From Mesorhizobium sp. LSHC420B00 (GTDB lineage Bacteria > Pseudomonadota > Alphaproteobacteria > Rhizobiales > Rhizobiaceae), in the NCBI RefSeq assembly GCF_000503055.1, contig NZ_AYVY01000003.1, positions 168,176 to 200,993 on the forward strand: DNA of 32,818 bases. The letters are read 5' to 3'. Position 1 is the stretch's first letter. Every line of letters starts with the position of its first letter. The notes beneath the pieces were generated by a model. That model was not told the DNA's origin. It saw only the letters and a program-made list of their open reading frames with translations, and ran no database searches. Positions 8,477-17,090 of this stretch are shown piece after piece. Both the position numbers and the translations under genes were made by a program.

Positions 8477-9808
8477 CTGGCCGGTCAGCGATACGGGCAA
8501 CTCCCGGTAGACGGACCAGGCAAGCAGCGACGACATGATGAAAAGCCCCTGCATGATCAGGAAGTCGGCTGCGGTCACCGGGCCGACCCGGTGGACAAGA
8601 ACGGCAAGCACCGGGACGCGCAGCATATAGCCGCTGATCGCGTAGGCCGCGGCGACACCGACGGCGCCCCAGTGCAGGCCGATGATGAAGGCGGCGACCG
8701 TCGTCAGCGACGAGTAGATGCCCCAGTGGAACATGGTCTTGGTCTTGCCCTGGCAGATGAAGATCCATCCGGTGGTGCTTGAGACGGACTGGATCAGGCT
8801 GGCGATGCCCAGCCAGGCGAAGATCGGCGCCACCGCTGTCCAGCGCTCGCCGAAGAGAAGCCCGACGACCTGGTCCGACGTCAGCGTCAGCGCCGCGATG
8901 CCGGGCATGGTGATGGCCGCCAGCATCCAATTGGTCCGCACATAGATGTCGCGAAACCGCGCCTTGTCCTCATGGATGCGGCTCAGCAGCGGCACCATCA
9001 CGCGTGTCAGCGGCTGGTTGATGTTCTGCAGCGGAAACAGCAGGAGCTTATAGGCGCGGTCATAGTAGCCGAGTTCGATCGCGCCCGAATATTTTCCGAT
9101 CAGGATGTTGTCGAGATTGCGCGAGAAGAAGTTGGCCAGATTGAAGCCGGTCAGATTGGCGCCGAAGGACAATATGTCGGTATCGACCTTCAGGTCCGGC
9201 CGCGACGGCGTCCAGCGCGCCACCTGCCATGCCGCGGCCAGCGCGACAACAGCCGAAACCGCCGGGCCGATGACCAGCGACCAGTAGCCCAGTCCCGCAT
9301 AGGCGGCGATTGCGGTAGTCGCAAGTCCGGCAGCGGCGGTTATCACATCGTTCAGCGCGAGCTGGCCAAAGCGCAAATGACGGTTCATCAGCGCCAGCGG
9401 CACCGCGGCGAGGCTGCCAAGAAGCAGCGGCAAGGCAGAGCCGATGGTGATCCCGACCATGCGTTGATCGCCGTAGAAGGCGGCGATGGCGGGCGCCAGG
9501 CATGCCACCACCACGGCACTGCCCAGCCCAACCAGCGCACTGATCCAGAATACCTGGTTGAGCTGTTCGGTGCTGATGTCCTTGCGCTGGACCACAGCCT
9601 GCTGCAGGCCTAGGTTTTGAAGCAATCCGACAAAGGCCACGATCGGCCCGACGGAAGCCACGAGACCAAAATCCTCGGGGACCAGCAGACGCGCAAGCAC
9701 GATGACCGAGAGAAACTGGATCGCCATCTTGAAGCCTTGCGCGCCGATCGTCACCACGCCGCCGCGCAGAGCGACGCGACCGAACTGGGGGGGCGGGTTG
9801 GCGTTCAT
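8345..9808 (-). CDS. Wzx-type polysaccharide flippase (ExoT-like)
   Basis: Multi-pass inner-membrane protein expected to flip the undecaprenyl-linked EPS repeat to the periplasm for ExoQ. 487 residues with about 12-14 hydrophobic segments. The N-terminal region (GFKMAIQFLSVIVLARLL, then PEDFGLVA) is typical of the WzxC/ExoT branch of the polysaccharide transporter family. The ATG at 9808 overlaps the stop of the upstream glycosyltransferase as ATGA. It is the last gene of a long minus-strand series beginning near 15168, and its 3' end overlaps the convergent pyruvyl transferase by 132 bases. It is the only flippase candidate in the window, so it probably does the job of ExoT, but orthology is not certain. 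Confidence 0.92.
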   Translation of the reverse strand: MNANPPPQFGRVALRGGVVTIGAQGFKMAIQFLSVIVLARLLVPEDFGLVASVGPIVAFVGLLQNLGLQQAVVQRKDISTEQLNQVFWISALVGLGSAVVVACLAPAIAAFYGDQRMVGITIGSALPLLLGSLAAVPLALMNRHLRFGQLALNDVITAAAGLATTAIAAYAGLGYWSLVIGPAVSAVVALAAAWQVARWTPSRPDLKVDTDILSFGANLTGFNLANFFSRNLDNILIGKYSGAIELGYYDRAYKLLLFPLQNINQPLTRVMVPLLSRIHEDKARFRDIYVRTNWMLAAITMPGIAALTLTSDQVVGLLFGERWTAVAPIFAWLGIASLIQSVSSTTGWIFICQGKTKTMFHWGIYSSLTTVAAFIIGLHWGAVGVAAAYAISGYMLRVPVLAVLVHRVGPVTAADFLIMQGLFIMSSLLAWSVYRELPVSLTGQSDLLAVVLAVALNYSIGLILMLALRQSRSALFTTLSSAMRNAR

Positions 9809-10974
9809 GCCGGGCGCCTGGCTTCGGCCAGTTGAGCAACGATCTGCGCAAAACGTTCGTTGAGCAGGTCCGCGTTGAAATCCTGCTCGATCTTGCGGCG
9901 CGCCGCACGTGCGATGCGCTCGCATTTGTCCGGGTTCTCGGCCACCCAGACAAGCTTGCGGGCCAACGCCGCAACGTCTCGCTCCGGTGCGAGGAAGCCT
10001 GTCTCCTGATCCTCGATCAACTCGGGGATGCCCGAGTGATAGGTGCTGACAACAATCAGCCCGGCGGCCATAGCTTCCATCAGCGCCACCGGAATACCCT
10101 CGAGATCGCCGTCCTGTGCAGCAACGCTGGGCAGCAGGAATACGTGGGCGTCGCGCAGGCGCTGCTTGACCTCGGCGTGCGGGCGCGGCCCGAGGAAAGT
10201 CACCCTGTCGGCAACGCCGAGATTTGCGGCGAGCTTCTTCAACTCTTCCAGCAATTCGCCGCCGCCAATCACCGTATAGACCCAGTCGCGCCGCGGAAGG
10301 CCGGCGAGGGCGCGCAGGGCGAATTCGATGCCCTTCTTTTCGGTCAGCCGGCAGACCGAGATGAAGGACAGCGTGTCCCGGTCCCAGGAACGCCAATGAT
10401 AGCTGATCTCGCCCGGCCGCACGCCCATATGGTGAACCATGACTTGCGCGGCAGGCGCGCCGACGCCGATCAGGGCGTCGCGGAAAAACGCGTTCACCGG
10501 CAGCTGGAGAACGCCCTTTTCGAAAACAACCTTGTAGCGCGCGAGCGTGTCGTCATGCAGCGGTTCGCCGACATCGCGGCCGTGGAATATGGTTACCAAA
10601 GGAGCGGAAATCCGGCCTCGTTTCATGGCGCGGGCAACGCGCATGCCGTTATTGCCGAAATGCGCGACGATCACATCGGCGTTCTGCAATTTGCGCGCAA
10701 AGGCGATGTCGATAACGGTCGAGAGCTTATCCCAGAACCTGCCCGACCATCTCCTGAGCGTCGGGCGAAAGCGCCCCAGTCCGCCCCACCAGCAGACGAC
10801 CTTGCCAGGCAGCGCCTGCCAGCGGCGATCGTCGATGTTGCTGTCCTTGCCGAACGACGTCTCGTTGCAGACGACGCCGACTTGCATGCCGCGCTCGAGG
10901 CACCCTTCTATCTGGTCGAGGACGAAGGTCTCCGACAAAGAGGGGAACTTATCAACTACGAAGCAAATCTTCAT
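9805..10974 (-). CDS. GT4 glycosyltransferase (EPS)
   Basis: Family 4, GT-B fold, retaining glycosyltransferase. 389 residues from the ATG at 10974 (MKICFVVDKFPSLSETFV), a start typical of the WcaL/AmsK group that extends colanic acid or amylovoran repeats. The C-terminal half has FISVCRLTEKKGIEFAL, VIGGGEL, and the nucleotide-sugar motif EGIPVALMEAMAAG (E-x7-E) near residues 290-305. Shine-Dalgarno similarity is weak (GAAAGA, distant). The frame is open 78 codons further upstream, but that segment is rich in Arg and Pro, lacks family similarity and is excluded. It is coupled to the flippase by a 4-base overlap. No clear counterpart exists among S. meliloti Exo proteins; donor and acceptor are unknown. 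Confidence 0.9.
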   Translation of the reverse strand: MKICFVVDKFPSLSETFVLDQIEGCLERGMQVGVVCNETSFGKDSNIDDRRWQALPGKVVCWWGGLGRFRPTLRRWSGRFWDKLSTVIDIAFARKLQNADVIVAHFGNNGMRVARAMKRGRISAPLVTIFHGRDVGEPLHDDTLARYKVVFEKGVLQLPVNAFFRDALIGVGAPAAQVMVHHMGVRPGEISYHWRSWDRDTLSFISVCRLTEKKGIEFALRALAGLPRRDWVYTVIGGGELLEELKKLAANLGVADRVTFLGPRPHAEVKQRLRDAHVFLLPSVAAQDGDLEGIPVALMEAMAAGLIVVSTYHSGIPELIEDQETGFLAPERDVAALARKLVWVAENPDKCERIARAARRKIEQDFNADLLNERFAQIVAQLAEARRPA

Positions 10975-11161
10975 CGAATGGACGATCTTTCGAGGCCGGT
11001 CGGCGATCTGCTCGCGCGGATGAGGGCTGAAGCCCGTCGCCGCCGTGCGAGGCGCCCCAAGCGTCTGGTGTTGTGCGTGCCGTTGTCCCAAAGCAGCTCC
11101 CACCCCGGTCAGGCGCGAGAGCCGGCTTTTGGGCAACGTGTATGGTTTTGGACGAAATGCA
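10975..11161 (-). other. Gap between the two GT4 genes
   Basis: A 187-base gap inside the minus-strand series. The frame of the downstream glycosyltransferase stays open through it, but the predicted residues do not look like protein from this family. I see no palindromic box, promoter or terminator. Confidence 0.4.
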
Positions 11162-12241
11162 TCAGGCGGCATGCTCCAGCGCGCCTTGCCTGGCGTTGTC
11201 GAGAACACCGAGGAAGGTCGCGAACTGAATGTCTGGATTCATTTGCGGCCGCTCCGAAAACAGCTGCGCCGCCGCCGACAGCCTGTCGTACTCGGCCTTG
11301 TCGCTCCATAGCCGCCTGACCGCGGCGACCCAGTCGTCGAGCGGTGCGTCATAGTCAAGTACAACGCCGCCGGCGCCGATCGCTTCCGGCAGGCCGCCGC
11401 GGCGGGACCCGACGACCGGAATGCCGCTGCAATGGGCCTCGGATGCCACGCGCCCCCAGGCCTCTTCCCATTTGCTGGGCGCCAGCAGGATCTTGGTGCG
11501 GCCATAGACCGTCTTCATGTCGCTGGTACGGCTTTCCAGCCTGACGTTGCGCAGCGGCGCGATGGTCCGTTCGATCTGCGCCCGGTGGTCGTCGTCGAGC
11601 TTCCAGCTTTCGACGAACAGAAACGGGATTTCGGGGCATTGGCCGGCGATGCGCACGGCGAGTTCGAACCCTTTTTCATTGTAAGGGTTGATCAGCGTGA
11701 CGAATTCGCCGGTCGTCGGGGTGCTGTAGAGCCCGGGATTGATGGTCGGCGGAATCACGGTCGAGTCGATGCCGAACCTTTCCTTATAGGTGCGCGCGGT
11801 GAATTCGGAGTTGGCGATATAAAGCGCCGAATGCAATTCGCGCAGGTCGCCGGCCAGCTCGTGGAATTCGACGTTCCGCAGATAGACCACCAGCGGCACG
11901 CCGAGCGCCTGCAGCGCCTTTCCGATCGGCACCGATTTGTGGCACTGCACGACGGCGACATCGGGATCGAGCCGTTCGACCGCGAAGCGCGCCGCCTCCC
12001 AGGGAAACCATGCCCGCACGACCGGATAGCCGGGATAGCTGTCGATGACCGCACGCTGGCGAAGCAGCTTCATCTTGGCGCGCGCCTTGAAGCCGAACAT
12101 GCCATCACCGAACAGTGCCGCCAGGACCGAGGCGTCATGACCGTGCTCGCGCAGCTGCTCGACCAGATGGTGCGTGCTCGACTGAACGCCACCGCTGAAC
12201 TGCGGCGTGTAGCCGTTGCCGCCTGCAAACAGAACTTTCAT
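11162..12241 (-). CDS. GT4 glycosyltransferase (EPS), second copy type
   Basis: Second family 4 glycosyltransferase, 359 residues and not close to its neighbour in sequence. It starts MKVLFAGGNGYTPQFSGGVQ, the glycine-rich acceptor-side loop of GT4 enzymes. The C-terminal half carries INPYNEKGFELAVR and then SKWEEAWGRVASEAHCSGIPVV, which includes the E-x7-E donor-site motif. The ATG at 12241 has AAGGAG 8 bases upstream. It starts 31 bases after ugd ends, so it may use UDP-glucuronate made by Ugd; that link is inference from position only. Confidence 0.9.
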   Translation of the reverse strand: MKVLFAGGNGYTPQFSGGVQSSTHHLVEQLREHGHDASVLAALFGDGMFGFKARAKMKLLRQRAVIDSYPGYPVVRAWFPWEAARFAVERLDPDVAVVQCHKSVPIGKALQALGVPLVVYLRNVEFHELAGDLRELHSALYIANSEFTARTYKERFGIDSTVIPPTINPGLYSTPTTGEFVTLINPYNEKGFELAVRIAGQCPEIPFLFVESWKLDDDHRAQIERTIAPLRNVRLESRTSDMKTVYGRTKILLAPSKWEEAWGRVASEAHCSGIPVVGSRRGGLPEAIGAGGVVLDYDAPLDDWVAAVRRLWSDKAEYDRLSAAAQLFSERPQMNPDIQFATFLGVLDNARQGALEHAA

Positions 12242-12272
12242 GGACCTGGCTCCTTGCTGGACCGCCCTATCG

Positions 12273-13604
12273 TCACGCCGCCATTCTGCCGATGCTGTGG
12301 TATTCGATGCCGTGGCGGGCGATGACCTTGGGGTCGTAGAGGTTGCGTCCGTCGAAGATGACGGGCGTGGTCAGCGCGTCCTTCAATGCATCGAAGGACG
12401 GCGCACTGAAGCTCTTCCACTCGGTCACGATCAAGAGCGCGTCGGCGCCTCGCACAGCGGCCTCTTTGGTGCCGCACAGCTGCAGGTCGTCGCGCAACCC
12501 GTAGATCGCCTGGCATTCCTGCATCGCCTCGGGATCGTAGGCCTGCACATTGGCACCGGCGGCCCAGAGCGCCTCCATCAGCGTGCGGGCCGGGGCTTCG
12601 CGCATGTCGTCGGTATTGGGCTTGAAGGCCAGGCCCCACAGCGCAAAGGTCTTGCCCTTGAGATTGCCCTTGAAATAGCGGTCCACCTTCTCGAACAGGA
12701 CCGACTTCTGCTGGTTGTTGCGCTCCTCGACGGCACGCAGCAGCTTGGCGTCGAACTTGATGGCTTCGGCGGTCTTGATCAGGGCGCGCACATCCTTCGG
12801 GAAGCACGAGCCGCCATAGCCGAGGCCCGGATAGATGAAGTGGTAGCCGATCCGCGGGTCGCTGCCGATGCCCTTGCGGACCTCCTCGATGTCGGCGCCC
12901 AGTTGCTCGGCCAAATTGGCCATTTCGTTCATGAAGCTGATCTTGGTCGCCAGCATGCAATTGGCCGCGTATTTGGTAAACTCGGCACTGCGCACGTCCA
13001 TCACGATCATCTTTTCGTGGTTGCGGTTGAACGGCGCGTAGAGCTCGCGCATCACCGCCTCGGTGTCCTCGTTGCTGGTGCCGACGATGATGCGGTCGGG
13101 CTTCATGCAGTCGCTCACAGCGGACCCTTCCTTGAGGAATTCCGGATTGGAGGCGACGTCGAAAGCCAGATCCTCGCGCCCGCGCGCCCTCAGCGTCTCG
13201 GCAATCCTGGCCTTTATCCTTTCGCAGGTGCCGACCGGCACGGTCGACTTGCCGACGACGATCTTGGGCGCGTCCATCTCACGACCGATAGCCTCGGCGA
13301 CGGCCAGCACATATTTCAGGTCTGCCGAACCATCCTCGCCCGGAGGCGTGCCGACCGCGATCATCTGGATCTGGCCATGCTTGATCGCCGCGGCGGCGTC
13401 GGTGGTGAACTTGATGCGGCCGGCGGCATGGTTCTCCTTGACCATGTTTTCGAGCCCAGGCTCGAAGATCGGGACATGGCCCTGGTTGAGCCGCTCGACC
13501 TTTTTCGCGTCGATGTCGACGCAAACCACCTGATGGCCGACTTCGGCAAGCACCGCCGCCTGTACAAGACCGACATAGCCGATTCCAAAGACAGTCAAAT
13601 TCAT
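12273..13604 (-). CDS. ugd: UDP-glucose 6-dehydrogenase
   Basis: Oxidises UDP-glucose twice with NAD+ to UDP-glucuronate. 443 residues. It has an N-terminal Rossmann motif GIGYVG near residues 7-12, the family segments [11 protein letters not shown] and KSTVPVGT, and the catalytic cysteine C267 in GGSCFPKD, followed by the C-terminal UDP-binding domain. The ATG at 13604 has GGAAT about 10 bases upstream. It lies between exoK and two GT4 genes, so the EPS probably contains glucuronate or a derivative, unlike classical succinoglycan, whose charge comes from pyruvate and succinate. Related names in rhizobia include rkpK. Confidence 0.96.
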   Translation of the reverse strand: MNLTVFGIGYVGLVQAAVLAEVGHQVVCVDIDAKKVERLNQGHVPIFEPGLENMVKENHAAGRIKFTTDAAAAIKHGQIQMIAVGTPPGEDGSADLKYVLAVAEAIGREMDAPKIVVGKSTVPVGTCERIKARIAETLRARGREDLAFDVASNPEFLKEGSAVSDCMKPDRIIVGTSNEDTEAVMRELYAPFNRNHEKMIVMDVRSAEFTKYAANCMLATKISFMNEMANLAEQLGADIEEVRKGIGSDPRIGYHFIYPGLGYGGSCFPKDVRALIKTAEAIKFDAKLLRAVEERNNQQKSVLFEKVDRYFKGNLKGKTFALWGLAFKPNTDDMREAPARTLMEALWAAGANVQAYDPEAMQECQAIYGLRDDLQLCGTKEAAVRGADALLIVTEWKSFSAPSFDALKDALTTPVIFDGRNLYDPKVIARHGIEYHSIGRMAA

Positions 13605-13689
13605 TCGGTTTCATTCCTGTTCAAGGCTTCGGGCCTGTTCGAGCTTCGGGCTTCGGACCACCTTCGGCCCGGCCGGTTCAGATGCGCTT

Positions 13690-14556
13690 CTAGTTCGTTT
13701 TGCATGACAGCGATTCCGGGAATTGGCAGGGCTGGCCGAGTGCGGTGAATGCAACGCGGTCCACTTGCATGGCGAGCTTGCGGCCCGGATCCGAGAACGG
13801 CCCCATCCAGCCCTTCATAGTATCGCTGCCCCACAGGCTGAAATAGATCCTTTGCGAATGGGTGGGCAGCTTCGCCGGATCGGTGATCTCGTGGACAAGC
13901 TTGCCGTTGACGTACCAGCGCAGCCGGTCCTTTTCCCAGACGAAGGCGTAGTCGTTGAATGCCTTGTCGGTGCCGCCGGCGACGTCGACCAGCTTCTCGT
14001 TCTTGCCCTTGCCGGCTATGTAGGCGTTGACCTGGACCTTGGACGTGTCCTTGGTCAGCACCTCGAAGTCGATTTCATCATGCGGCTGCTTGTCGGCATC
14101 GCCGACGAAGCTGAAGAATGCCGCGTTGACGCCGGAGCCCGTGTCGGTCTTCATCCGCGCCTCGTAGGTGCCGTAGCCGAAGCGCTGCTTGGTCTGGATC
14201 TCGGCGCAGGCGAATTCGCGATCCTTCAGCTTGCGCTTCTCGAAACCGAGCGTCAGCATGCCGTCGGAAAGGCCGATCAGGCTTTTGGACCAGGTGCAGT
14301 TCTGATGCTTGCCGTTCGTCCAGCCGTCGGAAATGTACCAGCGCGCGCGACTGAGGCTGGTGAAATCATCGACAAAGGACGGCGCGGTTGGGAGATCCTG
14401 GGCGCGGACGGGCACCAGGCCCGCAACCAGGCTGCCGAGAACGATCAGCAGAAACGCGCCGTCTGAACGGAGCCGCCGCAGCTTGCCTGGGGTCGGGCGC
14501 GTGAGCGGGGTGCCGCCGGTTGCCGGGGTGGACGTGCTTTTAGGATCTGCGTTCAT
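13690..14556 (-). CDS. exoK: GH16 endo-beta-glycanase (ExoK-like)
   Basis: Secreted endo-1,3-1,4-beta-glycanase that cuts nascent EPS into low-molecular-weight forms. 288 residues against about 269 for S. meliloti ExoK. The GH16 catalytic motif is E161-I-D163-F-E165, with nucleophile E161 and acid/base E165. The N-terminus holds a Pro/Thr-rich stretch of about 30 residues, then a basic KLRRLR, a hydrophobic core and an Ala-Gln-Asp cleavage-like site (VRAQD) near residue 55: an unusually long signal peptide, or an internal start. I chose the ATG at 14556 because AAAGGTGAG precedes it; the frame is open to 14694 but lacks a ribosome site there. Confidence 0.9.
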   Translation of the reverse strand: MNADPKSTSTPATGGTPLTRPTPGKLRRLRSDGAFLLIVLGSLVAGLVPVRAQDLPTAPSFVDDFTSLSRARWYISDGWTNGKHQNCTWSKSLIGLSDGMLTLGFEKRKLKDREFACAEIQTKQRFGYGTYEARMKTDTGSGVNAAFFSFVGDADKQPHDEIDFEVLTKDTSKVQVNAYIAGKGKNEKLVDVAGGTDKAFNDYAFVWEKDRLRWYVNGKLVHEITDPAKLPTHSQRIYFSLWGSDTMKGWMGPFSDPGRKLAMQVDRVAFTALGQPCQFPESLSCKTN

Positions 14557-14690
14557 ATCAAACTCACCTTTGTGCTGTGCGCCCCCAAAGCGATCGTTCG
14601 AACCGTGATGAAACAAGCTAATCTTGACCTCTTCGCTCCTAGGCTCCTGTAGCGTGCCCAAAACCATTGCGCCGACCCCGGGATGTTCGC

Positions 14691-15092
14691 TCAACCTGTG
14701 CCGGGACCGGCGGGTTTCACAAAATCGGTCCTTATGTCTGGGCCGTTCTGCCGATCCTCCTCGAAGATTTCATCCAGCGAATGACGGAGATCCTTCATCA
14801 TCTGCTTCTGGCGCGAGAGCGCAGCGATGCGCCGCTCGCAATTCAGGATCGACCTAGTCAGTTCGCCAACTTCGGAAGACCTGCGGGAGGAGACCGCCCC
14901 GTTTTCCATGGCCTCGACCAGGAAGGCGGCATTGGTGGCCGTTGTCCTGTAGCGGTTCTCAAGTCCGTTCTTCTCCGCCTCGACCTCGGCCGCGATCTGG
15001 TCCAGCAGCTTCGCCAAGCGATCGAGTCGCGCGGTGTCGGTCTGCGTGTCGCGCGCCGGATCTCTCGATCGGAAGCGAAAGATCGAGGCCAT
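14691..15092 (-). CDS. Conserved-looking hypothetical protein, 133 residues
   Basis: I do not recognise this protein. It has 133 residues with no signal peptide or membrane segment. Charged heptad-like stretches (TARLDRLAKLLDQIAAEVEAEK and the region near residues 75-105) suggest a coiled coil, so it is likely cytoplasmic. Codons have the GC-rich third positions of its neighbours, supporting real coding. The start ATG at 15092 lacks a good Shine-Dalgarno sequence but lies 4 bases after the stop of a tiny ORF with a strong one, so it may be translated by coupling. Its place between exoU and exoK, on the same strand, suggests an EPS-related role, which remains unproven. Confidence 0.72.
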   Translation of the reverse strand: MASIFRFRSRDPARDTQTDTARLDRLAKLLDQIAAEVEAEKNGLENRYRTTATNAAFLVEAMENGAVSSRRSSEVGELTRSILNCERRIAALSRQKQMMKDLRHSLDEIFEEDRQNGPDIRTDFVKPAGPGTG

Positions 15093-15096
15093 GCAG

Positions 15097-15168
15097 TCAG
15101 CGCCCCATCATCGTCGAGACGATGACCGGCCTTGGCGCCCGTCCACGTTCAAAAGACATTTCTCGCAT
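15097..15168 (-). CDS. Possible 23-residue leader or small protein
   Basis: A tiny frame on the minus strand, ATG at 15168, TGA at 15097-15099. It is preceded by AGAGGAG 7 bases upstream, the best ribosome site in this part of the locus. The peptide begins MREMSFERGRAPRP and ends in MMGR. Its stop lies 4 bases before the ATG of the 133-residue protein, which has only a poor site of its own, so translation of the tiny frame may drive that gene. It could equally be a spurious frame over an mRNA leader. Confidence 0.4.
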   Translation of the reverse strand: MREMSFERGRAPRPVIVSTMMGR

Positions 15169-15348
15169 CGTCCAGCTCCTCTGACAGGGGATGTCTCGGG
15201 CCAGTTCGGTTGGCCGTCCAAAATTGCTGCACCGCAACATAGATTGCCATTCCCCGCGCGCATAGGCAACCACCTAGATCGTAAACTCATAAATCGCGTC
15301 GAAATGGTGCGAGCCGACCGAGGTAAGGCGATCGCCACGTTGACGAGC
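15169..15348. promoter_or_regulatory. Gap between exoU and the exoK operon
   Basis: A 180-base gap downstream of exoU and upstream of the tiny ORF, the 133-residue gene and exoK. It carries box D and an AT-rich patch around 15265-15300. It probably contains a promoter for the exoK-to-flippase series on the minus strand. I see no clear terminator for exoU. Confidence 0.45.
15224..15237. promoter_or_regulatory. TTGC-N6-GCAA palindrome, box D
   Basis: TTGCTGCACCGCAA followed by CATAGAT. It differs from box A by one base within the 14-base box (TGCACC against TGCATC) and shares the CAT right flank. It lies 56 bases upstream of the tiny ORF that begins the exoK series. Confidence 0.55.
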
Positions 15349-16371
15349 CTAGCTTTCGCCGGCTGTGCTGGTTCCGGCCATGAGGAAGCGCAGCGGCGGC
15401 ACATGCTGACGCTTCGCGGCGAAGCCAGCGCGGCGAAACAGCGCATCCAGCTTGTCGGAGGCAACGCCGCGGACGACGGCCGTGAGGTTGGACGAGCCGG
15501 CCAAGGCATAGGCCACAGCCGGCGCCAGCCCGCGCTCAGTCTTCACGTCTAAGAACTTCCGCAACCGGTATTTGTCGCGAATGTGCCGCTCGTGCCTTCT
15601 CAGCGCAGCCTTCGATGCCTCCGGCAAACTGTCGATCGCAAGCAGTGCCAGGTCGGCATCGGCCAGATGCTTCAGATCCTGGGTGTTGTGCCGTCCGCTC
15701 AGCGAATCGGCGCGCACGATCGCGCCGTAGCCACAGGATTTGATGACCTTGAAGCGCGCGCCATGCGCAACCGCGCGCGCATAGAGTTCATAGTCTTCGC
15801 CAAGGCGCAGCTTCTCGTCGTAGCGCAGCCCATGCCGATCGAGGAAGGCGCGGCTGATCACGGGTTTGAGGAAGCCCAGTTCCCCTCGTTGCACACGGCG
15901 CCTGGAGATGTTGGCGTCGATGAAACCCTCGAAATCGAGGAATTCCGGCTCGGGCGAAAACGGTGGAGCGACGATTTTCGAGACGTCGGTTGCCGCGTCA
16001 TCCCTGACAAGCATGATGTTGTCTGCCGCGAAATCCCAATCGGTGCTGGCGAACAGTCTGTGAAACCTGCCTTCGAAAAAGAAATCATCAGCGTCCAGGA
16101 TGCTGATGAACGGCGACCTGGAACCGGCTATCGCGGCGTTGCGGGCAAAGGAGGGGCCGCGATTGACGTCGAAGCGGATGACGGAAAGGCGGCCCGTGCC
16201 GTCGTCGGCTGCATGGGCGACTTTCGCGGTATCGTCGGTGGACGCGTCGTCGACGACGATGACTTCCGCAACCTCCGGCTCGCGCAATGCCGATGCAATG
16301 GCAGCCGGGATTGTCCGCGCCGCGTTACGGGCAGCGATGATCACGCAGACTTGGGATGATGTCATGGACAT
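15349..16371 (-). CDS. exoU: ExoU-like family 2 glycosyltransferase
   Basis: GT2 enzyme; in S. meliloti ExoU adds the sixth sugar of the succinoglycan repeat. 340 residues, near the 341 of S. meliloti ExoU. Motifs: VCVIIAARNAA near residues 8-18, VVDDASTDDT at 39-48, the metal-binding D93-A-D95-D, and RLGEDYELYARA in the second half. The whole protein matches ExoU as I remember it. Two starts are possible: the ATG at 16371 (MSMTSS) is only 1 base after GAGAGG, while the ATG at 16365 (MTSS) has the ideal 7-base spacing, so the shorter form may be the real product. It lies downstream of exoX on the same strand. Confidence 0.92.
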   Translation of the reverse strand: MSMTSSQVCVIIAARNAARTIPAAIASALREPEVAEVIVVDDASTDDTAKVAHAADDGTGRLSVIRFDVNRGPSFARNAAIAGSRSPFISILDADDFFFEGRFHRLFASTDWDFAADNIMLVRDDAATDVSKIVAPPFSPEPEFLDFEGFIDANISRRRVQRGELGFLKPVISRAFLDRHGLRYDEKLRLGEDYELYARAVAHGARFKVIKSCGYGAIVRADSLSGRHNTQDLKHLADADLALLAIDSLPEASKAALRRHERHIRDKYRLRKFLDVKTERGLAPAVAYALAGSSNLTAVVRGVASDKLDALFRRAGFAAKRQHVPPLRFLMAGTSTAGES

Positions 16372-16769
16372 GCCTCTCGATTGCAGAAATCGTTGCGGAT
16401 TTCCTCGCCCTCCCCGCTCAATGCCTCACCGCCCGTCTGACATGCATCGGCCCAAATGCCTATGCTGCAAGTGCGAAGCAAGCATCGCCAAAATCATCGG
16501 CGCCGTCCAGTTTTTCATTTGGTTGGGTGTCATGACGCGGCTGGGCAGGCGGCGAGCCGCAATCGGGATAGCTCCCGAAAGGCGCCGCTTGGCAGAGCCG
16601 CTCCTGCACGGCCCGGATCAAGCCACTGGCGCGCTCAGTTGGCCAACCAGTCACTGCCGAGTAGGTCGTGGCGATGGAGAGCGGCCGCTTGGTGGAGGCC
16701 GGGAGCATCGAGGAATTGAAGAAACGGGATGCCGACTTGCGGCGTGTTGCTGGAGGCCAACGCCCGAAA
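16372..16769 (-). other. 398-base gap between exoX and exoU
   Basis: No gene is well supported here. On the minus strand an 82-codon frame runs from an ATG at 16708 to a stop at 16460. Its first 45 codons have host-like GC-rich third positions and its last third does not; it has no ribosome site and I recognise no family. The frame is open back to about 16795 without a start codon, so this may be a decayed gene. The last ~80 bases before exoU look like plain leader. Confidence 0.35.
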
Positions 16770-17090
16770 TCAGTGAAGGCCTCTCCTGGCGCTTAATTTC
16801 TCGCCTTCGGCCGCTTCGTTCGAACTCAGCTTTCGTTCTGCGTCGCGAATTTTGTCGGCCGAGGTCGGGGCATTTCTTGCGACCATGGCAAAGACCAGCA
16901 GAAAATAACCGAGTTGGATGACTATGGCGCAGCCGATGACGCGAAAAAGCGTCGTGCCGAGCGAGGCGCCGCCCAAATAGGACCAGACGACCACGATCGC
17001 CAGCGCAAAACACATTCCGATAATGAACTTTGGCAGTGACATACCCGATGGCCCATCAACCGGCTCGGGAAAAAATGTCGACAAGCCCAC
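16770..17090 (-). CDS. exoX: ExoX-like EPS synthesis inhibitor
   Basis: Small membrane protein of the ExoX/SyrA type. In S. meliloti ExoX lowers succinoglycan production after translation, and the exoX:exoY balance sets output, probably by acting on the ExoY glycosyltransferase. The core is the run from SLPKFIIGMCFALAIVVV to IQLGYFLLVFAMVARN, giving two membrane helices (about 22-39 and 48-70 in the form given here), followed by a charged cytoplasmic tail. Start: a GTG at 17090 sits 7 bases after AAGGGAGGTG, an excellent site, giving 106 residues. The family-like start is the ATG at 17042 (MSLPKF, 90 residues), which has no good site. It diverges from exoY, as in S. meliloti. Confidence 0.82.
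   Translation of the reverse strand: MGLSTFFPEPVDGPSGMSLPKFIIGMCFALAIVVVWSYLGGASLGTTLFRVIGCAIVIQLGYFLLVFAMVARNAPTSADKIRDAERKLSSNEAAEGEKLSARRGLH

Noticed and set aside
10975..11208. 78-residue extension of the GT4 enzyme that ends at 9805
   Set aside because: Arg/Pro-rich, runs into the upstream GT4 gene, and the GT4 fold begins cleanly at MKICFVVDKF (10974).
12216..13748. 510-codon plus-strand frame opposite ugd
   Set aside because: It lies wholly over ugd and its neighbours in antisense, starts inside another gene and resembles nothing.
16460..16708. 82-codon minus-strand frame between exoX and exoU
   Set aside because: No ribosome site, codon use drifts at the end and no family is recognised. 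Described only as content of the gap.
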